A DNA stretch of 33,258 nt, taken from positions 1 through 33,258 of the IMG/VR virus record IMGVR_UViG_3300011114_000212; one strand, written 5' to 3'. Below, piece after piece: positions 27,380-32,248 of this stretch. A program made the position numbers and the translations under genes. The DNA comes from a virus. Within the stretch, counting starts at the first letter, position 1. Every line of letters starts with the position of its first letter. The notes under the pieces are model-generated. The model did no database searches. It was not told the origin of the DNA and saw only the letters and a list, made by a program, of their open reading frames with translations.

Positions 27380-27381
27380 GG

Positions 27382-27410
27382 TTGATAAATCTGTTATCAT
27401 CACACATTAT
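27382..27410 (+). promoter_or_regulatory. Divergent promoter for the RuvC-like gene
   Basis: TTGATA (27382-27387), a 17-bp spacer and CATTAT (27405-27410) match sigma70 moderately (5/6 and 4/6). Transcription would start near 27417, leaving about 27 bases with AAGGAG before ATG 27444. It shares the -10 bases with the minus-strand promoter. Confidence 0.45.
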
Positions 27411-27435
27411 ACCCACATCATTCCATGTGTTGCAA
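27406..27435 (-). promoter_or_regulatory. Sigma70-type promoter of the recombination operon
   Basis: On the minus strand TTGCAA (27435-27430), an 18-bp spacer and a perfect TATAAT (27411-27406) lead into the GIY-YIG gene. The predicted start is near 27398-27400. The -10 overlaps that of the opposing promoter. Confidence 0.7.
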
Positions 27436-27443
27436 GGAGTTTT

Positions 27444-27920
27444 ATGAAATATTTAATTGGCATCGATCCTGGTGTGTCTGGCGCCATAGCAATCTTCACA
27501 TCTGAGGGTACGCTGCTGCACGTATTTGATGCTCCAACTGTGCAGATGAAGGTAGGCAAGGCGTTTAAGCGCCGGATCAGTCCGGAGCTATTGGTAAGCA
27601 TCTTGCAGCCCTACGCAGACGCCTCTGCATGGGTCGAGCAGGTATCAGCCCGGCCTGGGCAAGGGGTGAGTTCCATGTTTGCCTTTGGCGAGTCCTACGG
27701 CCTTGTAAAAGGGGTCTTGGCGGGGATGAAGATCCAGACCAATACAGTAACCCCAAACGCTTGGAAGAAGGCGCTGCAGCTCAATGCCGGCAAAGATGCC
27801 AGCCGGGCCAAGGCAGCTCAGATGTGGCCGCAGCTGTGCGAGAGCTTTGCCAGGGTTAAAGATGATGGTAGAGCTGAAGCGGCTTTGATTGCGGAATACG
27901 GCCGGCGGCACACTTTCTGA
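27444..27920 (+). CDS. RuvC-like Holliday junction resolvase (158 aa)
   Basis: ATG 27444 is preceded by AAGGAG; an upstream in-frame extension lies in the promoter and is ignored. The RNase H-like fold of RuvC is evident: D8 in YLIGIDPGVSGAIAIF, E65 in AWVEQV, and D140/D141 with E145 in KDDGRAEAALIA. The middle (FGESYGLVKGVL, VTPNAWKKAL) matches the phage/RuvC-like resolvase group. It should cut four-way junctions formed by the ERF-based recombination or during packaging. It is transcribed away from the recombination operon and ends 66 bases before an intrinsic terminator. Confidence 0.9.
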   Translation: MKYLIGIDPGVSGAIAIFTSEGTLLHVFDAPTVQMKVGKAFKRRISPELLVSILQPYADASAWVEQVSARPGQGVSSMFAFGESYGLVKGVLAGMKIQTNTVTPNAWKKALQLNAGKDASRAKAAQMWPQLCESFARVKDDGRAEAALIAEYGRRHTF

Positions 27921-27985
27921 TATAGTTAAGTTGCAGTTGCTGGGTTACTCCCCCCGGTTCTGTGTTTTCAAGAGAAGTGAAATTT

Positions 27986-28015
27986 AATCCCTGGTCAAAA
28001 GCTGGGGATTTTTTT
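27986..28015 (+). terminator. Intrinsic terminator after the RuvC-like gene
   Basis: AATCCCTGG and CTGGGGATT form a nine-pair stem with two G-U pairs around TCAAAAG, followed by a run of seven T. It ends the resolvase transcript. Confidence 0.8.
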
Positions 28016-28157
28016 CCAAGACGCATGGGGATTGGAGTGGGCCATCCTGCATCTTACCCTTCCAAGTAATTGGATAGACGCACGAAGTCGAAAGACGGGG
28101 CGTAGATGTGCAGTCCCCAGCCGTGTTGGTGTCCGTGTTGAACGAGCGTGGCATTAA

Positions 28158-28253
28158 ATGAGCATGAACAAAGCCGCCAACAACCTTAACTCTGCGTTTT
28201 TCGGTCTGTATGCTACGCCGAAGATGCATCTAGAGTACCTATTCCAAATTTAG
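28158..28253 (+). CDS. Possible micro-ORF ending in HLEYLFQI (31 aa)
   Basis: ATG AGC ATG AAC opens a 31-codon frame (MSMNKAANNLNSAFFGLYAT, then PKMHLEYLFQI). There is no clear Shine-Dalgarno. The amino-acid mix is reasonable, and its HLEYLF codons recur in frame in the second copy of the direct repeat at 28439, with a silent CTA/TTA difference. The surrounding 28020-28157 holds no other feature I can support. It may be a real leader peptide or only part of the repeat structure. Confidence 0.3.
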   Translation: MSMNKAANNLNSAFFGLYATPKMHLEYLFQI

Positions 28254-28259
28254 GGATAT

Positions 28260-28318
28260 AAACTTACAGAAGATACAGATAGCAATTCCTCTGTCTCCTC
28301 TGTCTCCTCTGTAAGTTT
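28260..28318. repeat. 11-bp perfect inverted repeat
   Basis: AAACTTACAGA (28260-28270) is exactly complementary to TCTGTAAGTTT (28308-28318). The right arm joins the pyrimidine repeat to the first iteron. It could extrude as a hairpin with a 37-base loop or be a protein site. Confidence 0.75.
28288..28312. repeat. 9-bp pyrimidine tandem repeat
   Basis: CCTCTGTCT occurs twice and is followed by a third partial copy, CCTCTGT. The tract is strand-asymmetric (pyrimidine-rich on +). Confidence 0.8.
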
Positions 28319-28359
28319 TGCTGAAAGTTTGAAAGTTTTGCTGAAAGTTTCAAAGTTTA
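28313..28359. repeat. 20-bp iteron-like tandem repeats
   Basis: AAGTTTTGCTGAAAGTTTGA (28313-28332) and AAGTTTTGCTGAAAGTTTCA (28333-28352) are followed by AAGTTTA. The TTTTGCTGAAA core returns at 28384-28394. Direct repeats of this size near A/T-rich sequence are typical of iteron origins bound by an initiator. Origin function is inference. Confidence 0.75.
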
Positions 28360-28361
28360 GA

Positions 28362-28377
28362 ACGCTGGTACCAGCGT
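28362..28377. repeat. 16-bp perfect palindrome, operator-like
   Basis: ACGCTGGTACCAGCGT is fully self-complementary and lies right after the iterons in non-coding DNA. There is no T-run, so a dimeric protein site is more likely than a terminator. Confidence 0.7.
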
Positions 28378-28471
28378 ACCGTTTTTTGCTGAAAACCGGC
28401 AGTATGTAGATCGGCGCGTTGCTTTTTTCAGAAATAGCGCATTTAGAGTACCTATTTTTTCATGAGGGTTG

Positions 28472-28501
28472 TTGACATCTGTTGAGACTTCATGGCACAA
28501 T
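28472..28501 (+). promoter_or_regulatory. Promoter for the structured RNA
   Basis: A perfect TTGACA (28472-28477), an 18-bp spacer ending in an extended -10 TGG, and CACAAT (28496-28501) predict a start near 28508, just before the folded RNA segment. Confidence 0.6.
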
Positions 28502-28507
28502 CGCAAC

Positions 28508-28628
28508 CAGCTAGGCAGTGGAATGCCATGCAAGTGAAAGCCGTTAAGTCAGATCCCGACCCCGAAATGGGGTTGCTCCAGCCAAAAGCTGGTGTCATTC
28601 CACCGGGGTCTGTCTTAACGGCTTTTTT
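28508..28628 (+). ncRNA. Candidate structured small RNA with pseudoknot and terminator stem
   Basis: Between a promoter and a T-run lies about 120 bases with nested pairing. A 20-pair stem has arms 28538-28558 and 28104+500 onward, i.e. 28604-28624, with one T-T mismatch at 28549/28613. It encloses two hairpins (28559-28573, ACCCC/GGGGT with loop GAAAT; 28578-28592, CCAGC/GCTGG with loop CAAAA). The segment GTGGAATG (28518-28525), outside the stem, is exactly complementary to CATTCCAC (28596-28603) inside it, so an 8-bp pseudoknot can form, abutting the main stem. The base of the stem followed by TTTTTT (28623-28628) makes an intrinsic terminator. I do not recognise an Rfam family. The 12-base link between the two stems is short for a fully stacked form, so the pseudoknot may be transient or an alternative state. 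Confidence 0.6.
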
Positions 28629-28748
28629 GCTTTCCACTTCCTTCCGTGTAGCGCCAGCACGGGGGACAGAAATCCTCCCCCCGCCGCATGTAAAGCGACC
28701 AGACCCTGCCGGTGGTAGCAAGGGGAAGACTGCAAAGACCGACTCGGC

Positions 28749-28898
28749 GTGACCCGCGCCCCTAAGTACCGCAAGGGAAAGGGATATACAGGACCGGAAT
28801 TAATTCCACATACCCAATATCGCTGGGAGATGATCGACTGCTTGGCTAAACCTCGGCAGATCGGGATTCCAGGGGTGGGGCGGACTGGCCTCCGATAG
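28749..28898 (+). CDS. Possible small basic protein, GTG start (49 aa)
   Basis: GTG 28749 opens a 49-codon frame that reads like protein: VTRAPKYRKGKGYTGPELIP, then YRWEMIDCLAKP and a GVGRTGLR end. It is basic with Trp, Tyr and Cys, unlike random non-coding frames. The start forms a GTGA overlap with the end of an ORF from 28492 that I otherwise reject. There is no good Shine-Dalgarno directly before it. If real it would need read-through of the RNA terminator or its own promoter. Function unknown. Between the RNA and this frame (28629-28748) I see only a G5/C5 hairpin (GGGGGA...TCCTCCCCC near 28661-28682). Confidence 0.4.
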   Translation: MTRAPKYRKGKGYTGPELIPHTQYRWEMIDCLAKPRQIGIPGVGRTGLR

Positions 28899-28931
28899 TT
28901 TCATAGCGAGACAAGGCGTCCTGGTAAAGAG

Positions 28932-28978
28932 CGTGAATCCCCCTAATACCGCAATGCAGTGGGTGGGTGGGGTTCACG
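28932..28978. other. 10-bp hairpin between micro-ORF and promoter
   Basis: CGTGAATCCC (28932-28941) pairs with GGGTTCACG-type bases at 28969-28978 with one G-U pair, around a 27-base loop. No T-run follows, so it is not a classical terminator. It is the only structure noticed in 28899-29010. Confidence 0.4.
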
Positions 28979-29010
28979 GGTGAGGGTGCTTGGGCCTGCT
29001 CTTGCAACAG

Positions 29011-29040
29011 TTGACATGGATTTAAGTCATGTGGTACATT
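29011..29040 (+). promoter_or_regulatory. Promoter of the accessory small-gene array
   Basis: TTGACA (29011-29016), an 18-bp spacer ending TGTGG (extended -10), and TACATT (29035-29040) lie just before an AGGAGG ribosome site. The organisation mirrors the promoter at 28472. Confidence 0.6.
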
Positions 29041-29058
29041 CCAGATCAGGAGGTACAG

Positions 29059-29181
29059 ATGGAGACAATACTTGTTGTAATGATGTTGGGGTTTGTTGGC
29101 GCCGTAGCAGCTGGAGGAGTGAGCTGGATGCTGATGGCTTTGTGGAGTGCAATGGAAGAAAAGGAGCGGTGGAAAAAATGA
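29059..29181 (+). CDS. Single-TM micropeptide (40 aa)
   Basis: ATG 29059 has the strongest ribosome site in the window (AGGAGG, six-base spacer) and is the first gene after the promoter at 29011. The 40-residue product, METILVVMMLGFVGAVAAGG followed by VSWMLMALWS, is one membrane helix (about 3-29) with a charged tail, EEKERWKK. Early, highly translated membrane micropeptides in phages are candidates for superinfection exclusion or host-membrane modulation, but nothing here proves that. The stop overlaps the next start (ATGA). Confidence 0.75.
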   Translation: METILVVMMLGFVGAVAAGGVSWMLMALWSAMEEKERWKK

Positions 29182-29576
29182 TTGACTATGTATCAACTCA
29201 AGCTGGAATTGACTCTCAGTCTGCAGCTTGCGCGCGCTTATTGGCTTCGGTGATAGCGAAAGCTTTGGAAGATTTGGCAATAAAGCCTACTGAGAAAGAA
29301 TGGAAGAACGGCGTCAACTTGCAAGCTGAGCCGACCCGTAGTGTGCGGTTTTTCAAGAGTAAGTTGTTTCCCCACTATGCGGCCCTGATTGGCATGGATG
29401 CTGAATCGTTCATGTACTACCTCACTCAAGAGGGTAAGAAGGGGCACCGGGGCAGCAGGTTTGATGAGATGGACTATCGAACGATCCGGTCCCGGCTGCG
29501 TTGGAAACTGCCCCCCATGGGCTCAAGGCGGGTGGTAAATTTACCACCTTCAGAAAACGAGAGGGGGGACAGATGA
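29178..29576 (+). CDS. Hypothetical helical protein (132 aa)
   Basis: It starts at ATG 29178, coupled to the micropeptide stop; a longer upstream frame runs through the promoter and is not credible. The product is helical: AACARLLASVIAKALEDLA, then TRSVRFFKSKLFPHYAALIG and FDEMDYRTIRSRLRWKL. Basic residues and the SRLRWK block would fit nucleic-acid binding. The last 20 residues, which include VVNLPP encoded by the 18-bp palindrome at 29531, look like a loose tail. No family is recognised. The stop overlaps the HNH gene start. Confidence 0.7.
   Translation: MIDYVSTQAGIDSQSAACARLLASVIAKALEDLAIKPTEKEWKNGVNLQAEPTRSVRFFKSKLFPHYAALIGMDAESFMYYLTQEGKKGHRGSRFDEMDYRTIRSRLRWKLPPMGSRRVVNLPPSENERGDR
29531..29548. 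repeat. Dispersed palindrome GGTGGTAAATTTACCACC, copy 3
   Basis: The longest copy, 18 bp and perfectly self-complementary, in the tail codons of the 132-aa gene and 24 bases upstream of the HNH start. It contains the 16-bp copy at 25321 and the 14-bp core at 6941. Confidence 0.8.
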
Positions 29577-30361
29577 CCTATGGGCCACCTGTAATCAAGC
29601 AGTGTGAGTATTGCAAGAAAGAATACAAGTGCCCCAACCATAGGGCGCACAAATCACTTTTTTGCACAATCACTTGCCGCAATAAGAGTGGTTTGCTTGA
29701 GCGCCTTGAATACACTTGTGTGAACTGTGATGACAAATTTATGGCCCGTCCAGATCACGGTGCAGATCGGCGTTTTTGTAGCCGTAAATGTTTTTTGGAA
29801 AACTGCGTACAACCAGAAGAAAAAGAGTGCAAAAACTGCGGCGGCATGTTTACTGCGGCTAGATCATCCACAGCTACGCAGGGCGATGGGCGGCGACTTT
29901 ACTGCTCTAAGAAATGTTACACAGAGGGTTCGCGTTCGTTTGAAGAAAAACCATGCGTTGTTTGCGGAAAATTTTTTTACCCAAGAAGTCATCAGCATGA
30001 TTTGACGCAAAAAACTTGTTCCATGGAATGTAAGTCTAAATTTTTCTTTGGCGTTAATGGACATAACTTTCAAGGGGGGGAGCACATAGTTAAAACATCT
30101 AATCACAAAATGGTGCTCATTGGAAAGCGCAAAGGATATGTTGGCAAATACACAGCAGAACACCGTTTACTTATTGCCAAGTACCTTGGAAGAATGCTGA
30201 CGCGAAACGAAGTTGTTATACACATAAACAATCATGGATTGGATAACAGGCTGTCAAATTTATTCTTGTGTGAATCAATGAGCGAGTTTTCCTCAAGAAG
30301 AACCGGATCTTTGCCGTGGCCCAATAAAAGTAACTTAAGTAGTTTTAAGGAGAACACATGA
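29573..30361 (+). CDS. HNH endonuclease with zinc-knuckle array (262 aa)
   Basis: ATG 29573 overlaps the previous stop and follows GAGGGGGG. Residues 11-153 contain repeated Cys pairs (C11/C14-C31/C35, C49/C52-C69/C73, C86/C89-C111/C115, C128/C131-C149/C153), i.e. four C4 zinc modules with a FCSRKC-like second half. Residues ~170-232 form an HNH domain: EHRLLIAKYLGR, then NEVVIHINNHGLDNRLSNL with H217 and N225. The position usually held by a metal-binding His or Asp before H217 is Ile, so activity may be altered. It is A/T-rich compared with its neighbours, suggesting a recently acquired homing-type gene. It ends coupled to the next gene. Confidence 0.85.
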   Translation: MTYGPPVIKQCEYCKKEYKCPNHRAHKSLFCTITCRNKSGLLERLEYTCVNCDDKFMARPDHGADRRFCSRKCFLENCVQPEEKECKNCGGMFTAARSSTATQGDGRRLYCSKKCYTEGSRSFEEKPCVVCGKFFYPRSHQHDLTQKTCSMECKSKFFFGVNGHNFQGGEHIVKTSNHKMVLIGKRKGYVGKYTAEHRLLIAKYLGRMLTRNEVVIHINNHGLDNRLSNLFLCESMSEFSSRRTGSLPWPNKSNLSSFKENT

Positions 30362-30567
30362 AAACTTGCGATACCTGCTTACACTGGACGGACGAAGCGC
30401 CGTATGACCAGCCTGAACGCTTCACTGTTCGAGTATGCGGGAATGAGAAGCTGAGTGAAGATGGCGGCTTCCATGAGCCAGACGGACTCTACTACTCATA
30501 CAGCGAAGGTGGGTGTTTTTACACTGGGCCAAAGTTTGGATGCGTACATCATAGGGAGAACACATGA
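30358..30567 (+). CDS. Cys-rich small protein, zinc-ribbon-like (69 aa)
   Basis: It starts at an ATGA overlap with AAGGAG upstream. C4/C7 (KTCDTCLHW) with later C27, C53 and C62-x-H64 could bind one zinc ion. The opening CxxCxHW resembles small phage proteins of unknown role. No catalytic motif is seen. Confidence 0.7.
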   Translation: MKTCDTCLHWTDEAPYDQPERFTVRVCGNEKLSEDGGFHEPDGLYYSYSEGGCFYTGPKFGCVHHRENT

Positions 30568-30854
30568 TTAACCGAGCCAACATATCAGACTGGCTTAACC
30601 GAACTAACTACACGGCAGAAGAACGCCGCATCATATGCGCTCAAATCATGTCGGAAGCGCAGTATTGGGATAGCACTCAATACCAGAAGATGATGCACGA
30701 CAGCACCAAGCGCCTGCGGGTTGATCTGACAGATGCACAAATTGAACAGGTCTACTTTGAAGTGCTAACGAAACACCGAGGCGCACCCATGCCTTGGGGC
30801 CAAGTGCAGTTTGGCAGAGCGTTGTTGGAGAAATTCAAAGAGGTAAACACATGA
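30564..30854 (+). CDS. Hypothetical helical protein (96 aa)
   Basis: ATGA-coupled on both sides; GGGAG precedes the start. The product is all-helical and charged (INRANISDWLNRTNYTAEER, then MHDSTKRLRVDLTDAQIEQV). No family is recognised; it belongs to the accessory array by organisation. Confidence 0.7.
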   Translation: MINRANISDWLNRTNYTAEERRIICAQIMSEAQYWDSTQYQKMMHDSTKRLRVDLTDAQIEQVYFEVLTKHRGAPMPWGQVQFGRALLEKFKEVNT

Positions 30855-31093
30855 ACGAAGAAGACGAAGCATTCGAGGAACTAGCACTCAAACAAGGGCA
30901 GTGGCATCACGAATCGGGCTGGCGCAAGAAACAGATTGCACACATGGATGTCCACTCACACCCCGCTGAGTTTGTACACCTGCACCGCAATGACACGCTG
31001 GAGGAGGTGGCAAAAGTTGTGGAAAAGGTAATGATGAAGTCATACGACACGCCGCAAGATATTGCACGGCTTATTAGGAGCATGAAGCGATGA
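30851..31093 (+). CDS. Hypothetical acidic/His-rich protein (80 aa)
   Basis: ATG 30851 overlaps the previous TGA and follows GAGG; an upstream in-frame start is not needed. It has an acidic start (NEEDEAFEELALKQGQ) and a His-rich middle (WHHES, HMDVHSHPAEFVHLH), possibly metal-binding, then an amphipathic helix (EEVAKVVEKVMMKS). Function unknown. Confidence 0.7.
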   Translation: MNEEDEAFEELALKQGQWHHESGWRKKQIAHMDVHSHPAEFVHLHRNDTLEEVAKVVEKVMMKSYDTPQDIARLIRSMKR

Positions 31094-31323
31094 CCTACAG
31101 CGCAGAGCAGATTACCTACATGTTGGCTGATGCCATAGACAAAGACCGTGAGTACAAGTCTTGGCACGTAAGTACAAAGCACTTGATGACTCTTGTTGAA
31201 GCGGCTGTGTTGGCAGAGCGTGAGGCGTGTGCAAAGGTGTGTGAAGATTATGGTCGTGCTGAAGAAATGCAAGCCATTGGAAATGATTATGCCGAAGCCA
31301 TCCGAGCAAGGGGACAAGCATGA
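31090..31323 (+). CDS. Small-array paralogue A, EREACAKV...RARGQA type (77 aa)
   Basis: The first of several small proteins sharing a C-terminal half: LAEREACAKVCEDYG, then a variable loop, then AEAIRARGQA at the very end. The N-terminal half (TYSAEQITYMLADAIDKDRE) differs between paralogues. The EREACAKV-RARGQA pattern is widespread in small phage proteins of unknown role. Its last codons (AGGGGACAAGCATGA) also supply the ribosome site and start of the next gene. Confidence 0.75.
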   Translation: MTYSAEQITYMLADAIDKDREYKSWHVSTKHLMTLVEAAVLAEREACAKVCEDYGRAEEMQAIGNDYAEAIRARGQA

Positions 31324-31550
31324 CTTGGGAAGAATACAACAGACTGTTTCACAAAGAACAACTAAACCTTGTTGCATTTAAACGCTTGATGGATTGTGAC
31401 GAAGAGGTTCTGCGGTTGGTCAACAGTGCGATTGAGATGGAGCGTGAGGCGTGTGCAGAGGTGTGTGAGACAAAACATTTCAGTTCCCCAGTCAGGGAGT
31501 TTGGGGCGAAAGAATGCGCCATCGCCATCAGAACAAGGGGACAAGCATGA
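31320..31550 (+). CDS. Small-array paralogue B (76 aa)
   Basis: A distinct N-terminus (TWEEYNRLFHKEQLNLVAFK) is joined to the shared C-terminal block EMEREACAEVCETKH...AIRTRGQA. It is coupled upstream and downstream through the repeated junction. Function unknown; likely a duplicate of paralogue A's C-terminal half with a different head. Confidence 0.75.
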   Translation: MTWEEYNRLFHKEQLNLVAFKRLMDCDEEVLRLVNSAIEMEREACAEVCETKHFSSPVREFGAKECAIAIRTRGQA

Positions 31551-31735
31551 CAGAAGATGAAATTATGAGCCTATGGAATGAACACGCAGACGGCATGAAT
31601 GGCGACACCCTTATGAGGTTTGCCAACGCAGTAGCTTCCAAGGAAAGAGAAGCCTGTGCCAAGGTAGCAGATGGATGGCCTGACTACGATGTACAGGGGT
31701 TGGCAGAAGCCATCAGAGCAAGGGGACAAGCATGA
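31547..31735 (+). CDS. Small-array paralogue C (62 aa)
   Basis: ATG 31547 is at the junction overlap, so an earlier in-frame start at 31514 is ignored. The head TEDEIMSLWNEHADGMN is followed by SKEREACAKVADG...AEAIRARGQA. It is the shortest paralogue, with a compressed loop between the two shared blocks. Confidence 0.75.
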   Translation: MTEDEIMSLWNEHADGMNGDTLMRFANAVASKEREACAKVADGWPDYDVQGLAEAIRARGQA

Positions 31736-31950
31736 CACAAGATTTAAAAATTGGAGACATTGTGCAAGTCCACCCCGACAAAGAAATGTTTGGGGCTTGT
31801 ATGGTGGTAGTTACAGAGCTTAAAAGCTGGGGCATTCAAGGGTATGTGCAATCTGCTGGTGTGCCGGGACAGCAGTACATCCGCTTGAAGTTTGATGAAT
31901 TTGAACCTACGGGCGGTAAAGCCGTGTGGGTTGTAGGAGAACAAGCATGA
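31732..31950 (+). CDS. Small beta-rich protein, SH3/KOW-like appearance (72 aa)
   Basis: This one lacks the EREACAKV block. It has TQDLKIGDIVQVHPDKEMFG, MVVVTELKSWGIQGYV and QQYIRLKFDEFEPTGG, a strand pattern like small SH3-type barrels. The end GEQA plus ATGA reuses the junction in the GGAGAACAAGC form. Function unknown. Confidence 0.7.
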   Translation: MTQDLKIGDIVQVHPDKEMFGACMVVVTELKSWGIQGYVQSAGVPGQQYIRLKFDEFEPTGGKAVWVVGEQA

Positions 31951-32093
31951 CAAAAGAACAAGCCCTGCAAATCATCAAGCTGTTGTCAGCAGTTGAATCA
32001 TGGTCATTTGCAGACAATCACCGAATGCCCGATTACTTATATGAACAAATTGAAAAAGCTATGGCAGTGTTGGAACAAGAGGTGCTGAAATGA
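31947..32093 (+). CDS. Micro-ORF in the array (48 aa)
   Basis: ATG 31947 follows GGAGA at the repeated junction. The product, TKEQALQIIKLLSAVESWSF then NHRMPDYLYEQIEKAMAVL, is a two-helix small protein with well-spread hydrophobics. The stop overlaps the next start (ATGA). Function unknown. Confidence 0.7.
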   Translation: MTKEQALQIIKLLSAVESWSFADNHRMPDYLYEQIEKAMAVLEQEVLK

Positions 32094-32248
32094 CACAAGA
32101 AGAAATCATGGGCATGACATATTTTCTTTGCTTTCTGCTGGGGATTGTTTGCATTGGATTTATGTGGTGGAGCGATATATCTTCGCAAAAACATATTGAG
32201 AAAGGCTGGGATGAAGCATGGAAGGGGGACAAGCATGACACAAGATGA
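32090..32248 (+). CDS. Single-TM micro-ORF (52 aa)
   Basis: ATG 32090 overlaps the previous stop, with GAGGTG upstream. After TQEEIMGM comes one membrane helix, TYFLCFLLGIVCIGFMWW (about 10-27), then a charged helix (SSQKHIEKGWDEAW). Its 3' end overlaps the next gene by 14 bases and its last codons carry the junction motif out of the usual frame. A small phage membrane protein of unknown role. Confidence 0.65.
   Translation: MTQEEIMGMTYFLCFLLGIVCIGFMWWSDISSQKHIEKGWDEAWKGDKHDTR

Larger units (their letters stand above)
28226..28456. repeat. 18-bp direct repeats flanking the iteron region
   Basis: GCATCTAGAGTACCTATT at 28226-28243 and GCATTTAGAGTACCTATT at 28439-28456 differ by one base and lie 213 bp apart. 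They bracket all tandem and inverted repeats of this region. Confidence 0.8.

Noticed and set aside
27921-28157. tRNA or known riboswitch in the region after the resolvase gene
   Set aside because: No cloverleaf, acceptor stem or T-loop pattern could be assembled; only the terminator hairpin is supportable.
28288-28359. CRISPR array
   Set aside because: The repeats are contiguous tandem units without spacers and only two to three copies, and no cas operon is present. The Cas4-like gene belongs to the recombination operon.
28452-28721. 89-codon minus-strand ORF over the structured RNA
   Set aside because: No ribosome site, Gly/Ser/Pro-rich shadow of the hairpin-forming DNA.
28492-28752. 86-codon + strand ORF over the structured RNA
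   Set aside because: Its ATG lies in the promoter spacer upstream of the predicted start site, the product is Pro/Lys low-complexity, and the RNA folding explains the sequence better. Its stop forms a GTGA with the 49-aa frame, so it is not excluded completely.
28959-29177. N-terminal extension of the 132-aa gene
   Set aside because: It would start upstream of the promoter and pass through the AGGAGG and the micropeptide gene; the sequence is not protein-like.
28846-29280. 144-codon minus-strand ORF across the accessory promoter
   Set aside because: It is antisense to the well-supported micropeptide and 132-aa genes, with a His/Pro/Ser-rich unnatural composition.
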